A stretch of DNA of 64,000 nt from Hydractinia symbiolongicarpus (taxonomy: Eukaryota; Cnidaria; Hydrozoa; Anthoathecata; Hydractiniidae), in assembly GCF_029227915.1 (NCBI RefSeq), contig NC_079881.1, positions 24,901,501-24,965,500 on the forward strand, in the 5' to 3' direction. Position 1 is the first letter of the stretch, and every line of letters begins with the position of its first letter. The position numbers and the translations under genes were made by a program. Shown here in pieces: positions 13,186 through 26,300 of this stretch. A model generated the notes under the pieces. That model was not told the origin of the DNA. It saw nothing but the letters and a program-made list of their open reading frames with translations, and ran no database searches.

Positions 13186-15012
13186 GATTTTTTAAATTAT
13201 TTTTCACCACTAAGACGCATGAGACTTGTAGTTTTCAAAAATGATTTCATTTTTTATGAGACGCTGAATAAAAGGAGTTAAATCGCCGGCAAACGAAAAC
13301 CCGCGATTTCCTGTAAATCCCGGGCTTTACCCGTATAGTCAAATGTATACAAAGAAAGTAAACTGGGAGTAAACTTATTTCCCGAACGATTTTTTAAATT
13401 AATTTTTTACCACTAAAACGCATAAGACTTGTAGTTTTCAAAAAGGATTTCATTTTTGATGAGACGCTGAATAAAAGGAGTTTAATCGCCGGCAAACGAA
13501 AACCCGCGATTTTCCGTATATCATGGACTCGGCCCGTACAGTGAAAAGTAAAGAAAGAAAGTACCCAGGGAGTAAAATCATTTCCCAAACGATTCTTTAA
13601 ATTATTTTTTCACCACTAAAACGCATGAGACTTGTAGTTTTCAAAAATGATTTTATTTTTTAAGAGACGCTGTATAAAAGGAGTTTAATCGCCGACAAAC
13701 GAAAACCCGCGATTTGCCGTAAATCCCGGGCTTGACCCGTACAGTCGAATGTATACAAAGAATGTAAACTGGGAGTAAACTCATTTCCCGAACGATTTTT
13801 TAAATTAATTTTTTACCACTAAAACGCATAAGACTTGTAGTTTTCAAAAACGATTTCATTTTTGATGAGACGCTGAATAAAAGGAGTTTAATCGCCGGCA
13901 AACGAAAACCCGCGATTTCCCGTATATCCTGGAATCGGCCCGTATAGTCGAATGTATACAAAGAAAGTACCCAGGGAGTAAACTCATTTCCCGAACGATT
14001 TTTTAAATTATTTTTTCACCACTAAAACGCATGAGACTTGTAGTTTTCAAAAATGATTTCATTTATGATGAGACGCTGAATAAAAGGAGTTTAATCTCCG
14101 GCAAACAAAAACCCGCGATTTCCCGTAAATCCCGGACCCGGCCCGTATAGTCAAAAGTATACAAAGAAAATACGCAGGGAGTAAACTCATTTCCCGAACG
14201 ATTCTTTAAATTATATTTTCACCACTAAAACGCATGACACTTGTGCTTTTCAAAAATGATTTCATTTTTAATGAGACGCTGAATAAAAGAAGTTTAATCG
14301 CCGGCAAACGAAAACCCGCGATTTTCCGTAAATCCCGGGCTTGACCCGTATAGTCGAATGTATACAAAGAAAGTACCCAGGGAGTAAACTCATTTCCCGA
14401 ACGATTTTTTAAATTTTTTTTTTTATCACTAAGACGCATGAGACTTGTTGTTTTCAAAAATGATTTCATTTTTGATGAGACGCTGAATAAAAGGAGTTTA
14501 ATCGCCGGCAAACGAAAACCCGCGATTTCCCGTATATCCCGGAATCGGCCCGTATAGTCAAATGTATACAAAGAAAGTACCCAGGGAGTAAACTCATTTC
14601 TTGAACGATTTTTTACATTATTTTTTCACCACTAAAACGCATGAGACTTGTAGTTTTCACAAATGATTTCATTTTTGATGAGACGCTGAATAAAAGGAGT
14701 TTAATCTCCGGCAAACGAAAACCCGCCATTTCCCGTAAATCCCGGGCTTGGCCCGTATAGTCGAATGTATACAAAGAAAGTACCCAGGGAGTAAACTCAT
14801 TTCCCAAACGATTTTTTAAATTATTTTTTCACCACTAAAACGCATGAGACTTGTAGTTTTCAAAAATGATTTTATTTTTTGATGAGACGCTGAATAAAAG
14901 GAGTTTAATCTCCGGCAAACGAAAACCCGCGATTTCCCGTAAATCCCGGGCTTGGCCCGTATAGTCGAATGTATACAAAGAAGGTACCCAGGGAGTAAAC
15001 TCAGTTCCGAAC
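13186..15012. repeat. Nine-monomer HOR D, copy 1 (1827 bp)
   Basis: Begins with a CACTAAGACGCATGAG monomer carrying GGAGTTAAATCG and ATTTTTTATGAG. It then has a GTACAGTGAAAAGTA monomer, a GAGACGCTGTATAAAAGG monomer with CGCCGACAAACG, a GATTTCATTTATGATG monomer with CCGGACCCGG, and a CATGACACTTGTGC monomer followed by a lengthened T-run (about 14411-14425). All recur 1827-1828 bp later. Confidence 0.87.
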
Positions 15013-16840
15013 GATTTTTTAAATTATTTTTTCACCAGTAAGACGCATGAGACTTGTAGTTTTCAAAAATGATTTCATTTTTTATGAGACGCTTAATAAA
15101 AGGAGTTAAATCGCCGGCAAACGAAAACCCGCGATTTCCCGTAAATCCCGGGCTTGACCCGTATAGTCAAATGTATACAAAGAAAGTAAACTGGGAGTAA
15201 ACTTATTTCCCGAACGATTTTTTAAATTAATTTTTTACCACTACAACGCATAAGACTTGTAGTTTTCAAAAACAATTTCATTTTTGATGATACGCTGAAT
15301 AAAAGGAGTTTAATCGCCGGCAAACGAAAACCCGCGATTTTCCGTATATCACGGACTCGGCCCGTACAGTGAAAAGTATACAAAGAAAGTAAGCAGGGAG
15401 TAAACTCATTTCCCAAACGATTCTTTAAATTATTTTTTCACCACTAAAACGCATGAGACTTGTAGTTTTCAAAAATGATTTCATTTTTAAAGAGACGCTG
15501 TATAAAAGGAGTTTAATCGCCGACAAACGAAAACCCGCGATTTGCCGTAAATCCCGGGCTTGACCCGTATAGTCGAATGTATACAAAGAATGTAAATTGG
15601 GAGTAAACTCATTTCCCGAACGATTCTTTAAATTATTTTTTCACCACTAAAAGGCATGAGACTTGTAGTTTTCAAAAATGATTTCATTTTTGATGAGACG
15701 CTGAATAAAAGGAGTTTAATCGCCGGCAAACGAAAACCCGCGATTTCCCGTATATCCTGGAATCGGCCCGTATAGTCGAATGTATACAAAGAAAGTACCC
15801 AGGGAGTAAACTCATTTCCCGAACGATTTTTTAAATTATTTTTTCACCACAAAAACGCATGAGACTTGTAGTTTTCAAAAATGATTTCATTTATGATGAG
15901 ACGCTGAATAAAAGGAGTTTAATCTCCGGCAAACAAAAACCCGCGATTTCCCGTAAATCCCGGACCCGGCCCGTATAGTCAAAAGTATACAAAGAAAATA
16001 CGCAGGGAGTAAACTCATTTCCCGAACGATTCTTTAAATTATATTTTCACCACTAAAACGCATGACACTTGTGCTTTTCAAAAATGATTTCATTTTTAAT
16101 GAGACGCTGAATAAAAGAAGTTTAATCGCCGGCAAACGAAAACCCGCGATTTCCCGTAAATGCCGGGCTTGACCCGTATAGTCGAATGTATACAAAGAAA
16201 GTACCCAGGGAGTAAACTCATTTCCCGAACGATTTTTTAAATTTTTTTTTTTTACCACTAAGACGCATGAGATTTGTTGTTTTCAAAAATGATTTCATTT
16301 TTGATGAGACGCTGAATAAAAGGAGTTTAATCGCTGGCAAACGAAAACCCGCGATTTCCCGTATATCCTGGAATCGGCCCGTATAGTCAAATGTATACAA
16401 AGAAAGTACCCAGGGAGTAAACTCATTTCTTGAACGATTTTTTACATTATTTTTTCACCACTAAAACGCATGAGACTTGTAGTTTTTAAAAATGATTTCA
16501 TTTTTGATGAGACGCTGAATAAAAGGAGTTTAATCTCCGGCAAACGAAAACCCGCCATTTCCCGTAAATCCCGGGCTTGGCCCGTATAGTCGAATGTATA
16601 CAAAGAAAGTACCCAGGGAGTAAACTCATTTCCCAAACGATTTTTTAAATTATTTTTTCACCACTAAAACGCATGAGACTTGTAGTTTTCAAAAATGATT
16701 TTATTTTTGATGAGACGCTGAATAAAAGGAGTTTAATCTCCGGCAAACGAAAACCCGCGATTTCCCGTAAATCCCGGGCTTGGCCCGTATAGTCGAATGT
16801 ATACAAAGAAGGTACCCAGGGAGTAAACTCAGTTCCGAAC
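15013..16840. repeat. Nine-monomer HOR D, copy 2 (1828 bp)
   Basis: Near-identical to copy 1 across all nine monomers, including the GTTCCGAACG boundary lacking one C, the long T-run at about 16241-16254 and the CATGACACTTGTGC monomer at about 16061. The shared rare indels make descent from one duplication much more likely than parallel mutation. Confidence 0.87.
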
Positions 16841-18666
16841 GATTTTTTAAATTATTTTTTCACCAGTAAGCCGCATGAGACTTGTAGTTTTCAAAAATGA
16901 TTTCATTTTTTATGAGACGCTGAATAAAAGGAGTTAAATCGCCGGCAAACGAAAACCCGCGATTTCCCGTAAATCCCGGGCTTGACCCGTATAGTCAAAT
17001 GTATACAAAGAAAGTAAACTGGGAGTAAACTTATTTCCCGAACGATTTTTTAAATTAATTTTTTACCACTACAACGCATAAGACTTGTAGTTTTCAAAAA
17101 CGATTTCGTTTTTGATGAGACGCTGAATAAAAGGAGTTTAATCGCCGGCAAACGAAAACCCGCGATTTTCCGTATATCACGGACTCGGCCCGTACAGTGA
17201 AAAGTATACAAAGAAAGTAAGCAGGGAGTAAACTCATTTCCCAAACGATTCTTTAAATTATTTTTTCACCACTAAAACGCATGAGACTTGTAGTTTTCAA
17301 AAATGATTTCATTTTTAAAGAGACGCTGTATAAAAGGAGTTTAATCGCCGACAAACGAAAACCCGCGATTTGCCGTAAATCCCGGGCTTGACCCGTATAG
17401 TCGAATGTATACAAAGAATGTAAATTGGGAGTAAACTCATTTCCCGAACGATTTTTTAAATTAATTTTTTACCACTAAAACGCATAAGATTTGTAGTTTT
17501 CAAAAACAATTTCATTTTTGATGAGACGCTGAATAAAAGGAGTTTAATCTCCGGCAAACGAAAACCCGCGATTTCCCGTAAATCCCGGACCCGGCCCGTA
17601 TAGTCAAAAGTATACAAAGAAAGTACGCAGGGAGTAAACTCATTTCCCGAACGATTCTTTAAATTATATTTTCACCACTAAAACGCATGACACTTGTGCT
17701 TTTCAAAAATGATTTCATTTTTAATGAGACGCTGAATAAAAGAAGTTTAATCGCCGGCAAACGAAAACCCGCGATTTCCCGTAAATCCCGGGCTTGACCC
17801 GTATAGTCGAATGTATACAAAGAAAGTACCCAGGGAGTAAACTCATTTCCCGAACGATTTTTTAAATTATTTTTTCACCACTAAGACGCATGAGACTTGT
17901 AGTTTTCAAAAATGATTTCATTTTTGATGAGACGCTGAATAAAAGGAGTTTAATCGCCGGCAAACGAAAACCCTCGATTTCACGTAAATCCCGGACTCGG
18001 CTCGTATCGTCAAAAGTATACAAAGAAAGTACCCAGGGAGTAAACTCATTTCCCGAAGGATTCTTTAAATGATTTTTCACCACTAAAACGCATGACACTT
18101 GTAGTTTTCAAAAAAGGATTTCGTTTTTGATGAGACGCTGAATAAAAGGAGTTTAATCGCCGGCAAACGAAAACCCGCAATTTCCCGTAAATCCTGGGCT
18201 TAGCCGTATAGTCGAATGTATACAAAGAAAATATCCAGGGAGAAAACTCATTTCTCGAACGATTTTTTAAATTATTTCTTCACCACTAAAACGCATGAGA
18301 CTTGTAGTTTTCAAAAATGATTTTATTTTTGATGAGACGCTGAATAAAAGGAGTTTAATCGCCGGCAAACGAAAACCCGCGATTTCCCGTAAATCCTGGG
18401 CTTGGCCGTATAGTCGAATGTATACAAAGAAAATATCCAGGGAGTAAACTCATTCCCCGAACGATTTTTTAAATTATTTCTTCACCACTAAAACGCATGA
18501 GGCTTGTAGTTTTCAAAAATGATTTCATTTTTGATGAGACGCTGAATAAAAGGAGTTTAATCGCCGGCAAACAAAAAACCCGCGATTTCCCGTAAATCCC
18601 GGGCTTGACCCGTATAGTCAAATGTATACAAAGAAAGTAAACTGGGAGTAAACTCATTTCCCGAAC
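16841..18666. repeat. Nine-monomer HOR D, copy 3, internally rearranged (1826 bp)
   Basis: The first three to four monomers match copies 1 and 2. The CATGACACTTGTGC monomer then comes 1625 bp after its partner instead of 1828, so one monomer has been lost. The right end instead holds monomers with CTCGTATCGTCAAAAG and AAATATCCAGG that are shared with 19.9-20.7 kb. The total length still equals nine monomers, so a loss and a gain have balanced. Confidence 0.75.
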
Positions 18667-19275
18667 GATTTTTTAAATTATTTTTTCACCACTAAGACGC
18701 ATGAGACTTGTAGTTTTCAAAAATGATTTCATTTTTTATGAGACGCTGAATAAAAGGAGTTAAATCGCCGGCAAACGAAAACCCGCGATTTCCCGTAAAT
18801 CCCGGGCTTGACCCGTATAGTCAAATGTATACAAAGAAAGTAAACTGGGAGTAAACTTATTTCCCGAACGATTTTTTAAATTAATTTTTTACCACTAAAA
18901 CGCATAAGACTTGTAGTTTTCAAAAACGATTTCATTTTTGATGAGACGCTGAATAAAAGGAGTTTAATCGCCGGCAAACGAAAACCCGCAATTTTCCGTA
19001 TATCACGGACTCGGCCCGTACAGTGAAAAGTATACAAAGAAAGTAAGCAGGGAGTAAACTCATTTCCCAAACGATTCTTTAAATTATATTTTCACCACTA
19101 AAACGCATGAGACTTGTAGTTTTCAAAAACGATTTCATTTTTGATGAGACGCTGAATAAAAGGAGTTTAATCGCCGGCAAACGAAACCCCGCAATTTCCC
19201 GTAAATCCCGGACTCGGCCCGTATAGTCAAAAGTATACAAAGAAAGTACCCAGGGAGTAAACTCATTTCCCGAAC
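18667..19275. repeat. Partial fourth copy of nine-mer HOR D, three monomers
   Basis: Starts like the other copies (CACTAAGACGCATGAG with GGAGTTAAATCG, then the GTACAGTGAAAAGTA monomer). It departs from the nine-mer pattern in the third monomer (head AAATTATATTTTCACC at about 19080) and gives way to the block that is duplicated 10 kb away. Confidence 0.72.
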
Positions 19276-22200
19276 GATTCTTTAAATTATTTTTTCACCA
19301 CTAAAACGCATGAGACTTGTAGTTTTCAAAAATGATTTCATTTTTGATGAGACGCTGAATAAAAGGAGTTTAATCGCCGGCAAACGAAAACCCGCGATTT
19401 CCCGTATATCCTGGAATCGGCCCGTATAGTCGAATGTATACAAAGAAAGTACCCAGGGAGTAAACTCATTTCCCGAACGATTTTTTAAATTATTTTTTCA
19501 CCACTAAAACGCATGAGAGTTGTAGTTTTCAAAAATGATTTCATTTATGATGAGACGCTGAATAAAAGGAGTTTAATCTCCGGCAAACGAAAACCCGCGA
19601 TTTCCCGTAAATCCCGGACCCGGCCCGTATAGTCAAAAGTATACAAAGAAAGTACGCAGGAATAAACTCATTTCCCGAACGATTCTTTAAATTATATTTT
19701 CACCACTAAAACGCATGACACTTGTGCTTTTCAAAAATAATTTCATTTTTAATGAGACGCTGAATAAAAGAAGTTTAATCGCCGGCAAACGAAAACCCGC
19801 GATTTCCCGTAAATCCCGGGCTTGACCCGTATAGTCGAATGTATACAAAGAAAGTACCCAGGGAGTAAACTCATTTCCCGAACGATTTTTTAAATTATTT
19901 TTTCACCACTAAGACACATGAGACTTGTAGTTTTCAAAAATGATTTCATTTTTGATGAGACGCTGAATAAAAGGAGTTTAATCGCCGGAAAACGAAAACC
20001 CGCGATTTCACGTAAATCCCGGACTCGGCTCGTATCGTCAAAAGTATACAAAGAAAGTACCCAGGGAGTAAACTCATTTCCCGAAGGATTCTTTAAATGA
20101 TTTTTCACCACTAAAACGCATGAGACTTGTAGTTTTCAAAAATGATTTCGTTTTTGATGAGACGCTGAATAAAAGGAGTTTAATCGCCGGCAAACGAAAA
20201 CCCGCGATTTCCCGTAAATCCTGGGCTTGGCCGTGTAGTCGAATGTATACAAAGAAAATATCCAGGGAGTAAACTCATTTCCCGAACGATTTTTTAAATT
20301 ATTTCTTCACTACTAAAACGCATAAGACTTGTAGTTTTCAAAAATGATTTCATTTTTGATGAGACGCTGAATAAAAGGAGTTTAATCGCCGGCAAACGAA
20401 AACCCGCGATTTGCCGTAAATCCCGGGCTTGACCCGTATAGTCAAATGTATACAAAGAAAGTAAACTGGGAGTAAACTCATTTCCCGAACGATTTTTTAA
20501 GATAATTTTTTACCACTAAAACGCACAGGACTTGTAGTTTTCAAAAACGATTTCATTTTTGATGAGACGCTGAATAAAAGGAGTTTAATCGCCGGCAAAC
20601 GAAAACCACCGATTTCCCGTAAATCCTGGGCTTGGCCGTATAGTCGAATGTATACAAAGAAAATATCCAGGGAGTAAACTCATTTCCCGAACGATTTTTT
20701 AAATTATTTCTTCACCACTAAAACGCATGAGACTTGTACTTTTCAAAAATGATTTCATTTTTGATGAGACGCTGAATAAAAGGAGTTTAATCGCCGGCAA
20801 ACGAAAACCCGCGATTTTCCGTAAATCCCGGGCTTGACCCGTATAGTCAAATGTATACAAAGAAAGTAAACTGGGAGTAAACTCATTTCCCGAACGATTT
20901 TTTAAATTAATTTTTTACCACTAAAACGCACAGGTCTTGTAGTTTTCAAAAACGATTTCATTTTTGATGAGACGCTGAATAAAAGGAGTTTAATCGCCGG
21001 CAAACGAAAACCCGCAATTTCCCGTAAATCCCGGACTCGGCCCGTATAGTCAAAAGTATACAAAGAAAGTACCCAGGGAGTAAACTCATTTCCCGAACGA
21101 TTCTTTAAATTATTTTTTCACCACTAAAACGCATGAGACTTGTACTTTTCAAAAATGATTTCATTTTTGATGAGATTCTGAATAAAAGGAGTTTAATCGC
21201 CGGATACGAAAACCCGCGATTTTCCGTAAATCCCAGACTCGGCCCGTATAGTCAAAAGTATACAAAGAAAGTACCCAGGGAGTAAACTCCTTTCCCGAAC
21301 GATTCTTTAAATTATTTTTCACCACTAAAACGCATGAGACTTGTAGTTTTCAAAGATGATTTCGTTATTGATGAGACGCTGAATAAAAGGAGTTCAATCG
21401 CCGGAAAACGAAAACCCGCGATTTCCCGTAAGTCCTTGGCTTGGCCGTATAGTCGAATGTATACAAAGAAAATACCCAGGGAGTACACTCATTACCCGAA
21501 CGATTTTTTAAATTATTTCTTCACCACTAAAACGCATGAGACTTGTAGTTTTTAAAAATGATTTCATTTTTGATGAGACGCTGAATAAAAGGAGTTTAAT
21601 CGCCGGCAAACGAAAACTTGCGATTTGCCGTAAATCCCGGGCTTGACCCGTATAGTCGAATGTATACAAAGAAAGTAAACTTGGAGTAAACTCAATTCCC
21701 GAACGATTTTTTAAATTATTTTTTCACCACTAAAACGCATGAGACTTGTAGTTTTCAAAAATGATTTCATTTTTGATGAGACGCTGAATAAAAGGAGTTT
21801 AATCTCCGGCAAACGAAAACCCGCGATTTGCCGTAAATTCCGGGCTTGACCCGTATAGTCAAATGTATACAAAGAAAGTAAACTGGGAGTAAACTCATTT
21901 CCGGAACGATTTTTTAAAATATTTCTTCACCACTAAAACGCATGAGACTTGTAGTTTTCAAAAATGATTTCATTTTTGATGAGACGCTGAATAAAAGGAG
22001 TTTAATCGCCGGCAAACGAAAACCCGCAATTTGCCGTAAATCTAGGACTCGGCCCGTATAGTCAAAAGTATACAAAGAAAGTAAACTGGGAGTAAACTCA
22101 TTTCCGGAACGATTTTTTAAATTATTTCTTCACCACTAAAACGCATGAGACTTGTAGTTTTCAAAAATGATTTCATTTTTGATCAGACGCTGAATAAAAG

Positions 22201-23323
22201 GAGTTTAAACGCCGGCAAACGAAAACCCGCAATGTGCCGTAAATCCCGGACTCGGCCCGTATAGTCAAAAGTATACAAAGAAGGTACCCAGGGAGTAAAC
22301 TCATTTCCCGAAGGATTCTTTAAATTATTTTTCACCACTAAAACGCATGAGACTTGTAGTTTTCAAAAAAGATTTCATTTTTGATGAGACGCTGAGTAAA
22401 AGGAGTTTAATCGCCGGCAAACGAAAACCCGCGATTTCCCGTAAATCCCGGGCTTGGCCGTATAGTCGAATGTATACAAAGAAAATACCCAGGGAGTAAA
22501 CTCATTTCCCGAACGATTTTTTAAATTATTTCTTAACCACTAAAACGCATGAGACTTGTAGTTTTCAAAAATGATTTCATTTTTGATGAGACGCTGAATA
22601 AAAGGAGTTTAATCGCCGGCAAACGAAAACCCACAATTTCCCGTAAATCCCGGACTCGGCCCGTATAGTCAAAAGTATACAAAGAAGGTACCCAGGGAGT
22701 AAACTCATTTCCTGAACGATTCTTTAAATTATTTTTTCACCACCAAAACGCATTAGACTTGTAGTTTTCAAAAATGATTTCATTTTTGATGAGACGCTGA
22801 ATAAAAGGAGTTTAATCGCCGGCAAACGAAAACCCGCGATTTCCCGTATATCCTGGAATCGGCCCGCATAGTCAAATGTATACAAAGAAAGTAAACTGGG
22901 AGTAAACTCATTTCCCGAACGATTTTTTAAATTAATTTTTTACCACTAAAACGCATGAGACTTGTAGTTTTTAAAAATGATTTCATTTTTGATGAGACGC
23001 TGAATAAAAGGAGTTTAATCGCCGGCAAACGAAAACCCGCAATTTGCCGTAAATCCCGGACTCGGCCCGTATAGTCAAAAGTATACAAAGAAGGTACCCA
23101 GGGAGTAAACTCATTTCCCGCAGGATTCTTTAAATTATTTTTCACCACTAAAACGCATGAGACTTGTAGTTTTCAAAAATGATTTCGTTTTTGATGAGAC
23201 GCTGAATAAAAGGAGTTTAATCGCCGGCAAACGAAACCCGCGATTTCCCGTAAATCTCGGGCTTGGCCGTATAGTCGAATGTATACAAAGAAAATACCCA
23301 GGGAGTAAACTCATTTCTCGAAC
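19276..23323. repeat. Long duplicated block E, copy 1 (about 4.05 kb, 20 monomers)
   Basis: Matches 29397-33848 in order. Shared rare markers: CATGAGAGTTGTAG (about 19511), CATGACACTTGTGC, CTCGTATCGTC, ACGCACAGGTCTTG (about 20928), GATGAGATTCTG, TTCAAAGATGATTTCG, GAAAACTTGCG, CACCACCAAAACGCATTAG (about 22738) and ATTTCTCGAACG at the right edge. The offset is about 10120 bp on the left and about 10526 bp on the right, because copy 2 gained two monomers. Confidence 0.88.
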
Positions 23324-26300
23324 GATTTTTTAAATTAATTTTTTACCACTAAAACGCATGAGACTTGTAGTTTTCAAAAATGATTTCATTTTTGATGAGA
23401 CGCTGAATAAAAGGAGTTTAATCACCGGCAAACGAAAACCCACAATTTCCCGTAAATCCCGGACTCGGCCCGTATAGTCAAAAGTATACAAAGAAGGTAC
23501 CCAGGGAGTAAACTCATTTCCTGAACGATTCTTTAAATTATTTTTTCACCACCAAAACGCATTAGACTTGTAGTTTTCAAAAATGATTTCATTTTTGATG
23601 AGACGCTGAATAAAAGGAGTTTAATCGCCGGCAAACGAAAACCCGCGATTTCCCGTATATCCTGGAATCGGCCCGCATAGTCAAATGTATACAAAGAAAG
23701 TAAACTGGGAGTAAACTCATTTCCCGAACGATTTTTTAAATTAATTTTTTACCACTAAAACGCATGAGACTTGTAGTTTTTAAAAATGATTTCATTTTTG
23801 ATGAGACGCTGAATAAAAGGAGTTTAATCGCCGGCAAACGAAAACCCGCAATTTGCCGTAAATCCCGGACTCGGCCCGTATAGTCAAAAGTATACAAAGA
23901 AGGTACCCAGGGAGTAAACTCATTTCCTGAACGATTCTTTAAATTATTTTTTCACCACTAAAACGCATGAGACTTGTAGTTTTCAAAAATGATTTCGTTT
24001 TTGATGAGACGCTGAATAAAAGGAGTTTAATCGCCGGCAAACGAAAACCCGCGATTTCCCGTAAATCCCGGGCTTGGCCGTATAATCGAATGTATACAAA
24101 GAAAATACCCAGGGAGTAAACTCATTTCCCGAACGATTTTTTAAATTAATTTTTTACCACTAAAACGCACGAGACTTGTAGTTTTCAAAAAAGATTTCGT
24201 TTTTGATGAGACGCTGAATAAAAGGAGCTTAATCGCCGGCAAACGAAAACCCGCGATTTCCCGTAAATCCCGGGCTTGGCCGTATAGTCGAATGTATACA
24301 AAGAAAGTAAACTGGAAGGAAACTCATTTCCCGAACGATTTTTTAAATTAATTTTTTACCACTAAAACGCATGAGACTTGTAGTTTTTAAAAATGATTTC
24401 ATTTTTGATGAGACGCTGAATAAAAGGAGTTTAATCGCCGGCAAACGAAAACCCACAATTTCCCGTAAATCCCGGACTCGGCCCGTATAGTCAAAAGTAT
24501 ACAAAGAAGGTACCCAGGGAGTAAACTCATTTCCTGAACGATTCTTTAAATCATTTTTTCACCACTAAAACGCATGAGACTTGTAGTTTTCAAAAATGAT
24601 TTCATTTTTGATGAGACGCTGAATAAAGGGAGTTTAATCGCCGGCAAACGAAAACCCGGGAGTTCCCGTAAATCCCGGGATTGACCCGTATAGTTGAATG
24701 TATACAAAGAAAGTAAACTGGGAGAAAACTCATTTCCCGAACGATTTTTTAAATTAATTTTTTACCACTAAAACGCATGAGACTTGTAGTTTTTAAAAAT
24801 GATTTCATTTTTGATGAGACGCTGAATAAAAGGAGTTTAATCGCCGGCAAACGAAAACCAACAATTTCCCTTAAATCCCGGACTCGGCCCGTATAGTCAA
24901 AAGTATACAAAGAAGGTACCCAGGGAGTAAACTCATTTCCTGAACGATTCTTTAAATTATTTTTTCACCACTAAAACGCATGAGACTTGTAGTTTTTAAA
25001 AACGATTTCATTCTTGATGAGACGCTGAATAAAAGGAGTTTAATCTCCGGCAAACGAAAACCCGCGATTTCCCGTAAATCCCGGACTCGACCGTCTGGTC
25101 AAAAGTATACAAAGAAAGTACCCAGGGAGTAAACTCATTTCCCGAAGGATTCTTTAAATTATTTTTCACCATTAAAACGCATGAGACTTGTAGTTTTCAA
25201 AAATGATTTCATTTTTGATGCGACGCTGAATAAAGGAGTTTAATCGCCGGCAAACGAAAACCCGGGAGTTCCCGTAAATCCCGGGATTGACCCGTATAGT
25301 TGAATGTATACAAAGAAAGTAAACTGGGAGAAAACTCATTTCCCGAACGATTTTTTAAATTAATTTTTTACCACTAAAACGCATGAGACTTGTAGTTTTT
25401 AAAAATGATTTCATTTTTGATGAGACGCTGAATAAAAGGAGTTTAATCGCCGGCAAACGAAAACCAACAATTTCCCGTAAATCCCGGACTCGGCCCGTAT
25501 AGTCAAAAGTTTACAAAGAAGGTACCCAGGGAGTAAACTTATTTCCTGAACGATTCTTTAAATTTTTTTTTTCACCACTAAAACGCATGAAACTTGTAAT
25601 TTTTAAAAACGATTTCATTCTTGATGAGACGCTGAATAAAAGGAGTTTAATCTCCGGCAAACGAAAACCCGCGATTTCCCGTAAATCCCAAACTCGACCG
25701 TCTGGTCAAAAGTATACAAAGAAAGTACCCAGGGAGTAAACTCATTTCCCGAAGGATTCTTTAAATTATTTTTCACCATTAAAACGCATGAGAATTGTAG
25801 TTTTCAAAAATGATTTCATTTTTGATGCTACGCTGAATAAAGGAGTTTAATCGCCGGCAAACGAAAACCCGCATTTTCCCGTAAATCCCGGACTCGGCCC
25901 GTATAGTCAAAAGTATACAAAGAAGGTACCCAGGGAGTAAACTCATTTCCCGAACGATTCTTTAAATTATTTTTTCACCACTAAAACGCATGAGACTTGT
26001 AGTTTTTAAAAACGATTTCATCCTTGATGAGACGCTGAATAAAAGGAGTTTAATCTCCGGCAAACGAAAACCCGGGAGTTCCCGTAAATCCCGGGATTGA
26101 CCCGTATAGTTGAATGTATACAAAGAAAGTAAACTGGGAGAAAACTCATTTCCCGAACGATTTTTTAAATTAATTTTTTACCACTAAAACGCATAAGACT
26201 TGTAGTTTTCAAAAACGATTTCATTTTTGATGAGACGCTGAATAAAAGGAGTTTAATCGCCGGCAAACGAAACCCCGCAATTTCCCGTAAATCCCGGACT

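Noticed and set aside
14206-14571. Open frames of 60-121 codons on both strands, for example a recurring minus-strand peptide starting MGNEFTP and ending SLMRFSGEKII
   Set aside because: They are the satellite itself read in one frame. The 203-bp monomer is not a multiple of three, so frames shift at each unit. The frame is open in some monomers and broken by single-base changes in others, changes do not favour synonymous sites, and there is no ribosome-binding or splice context. Opposite-strand frames overlap at the dyad.
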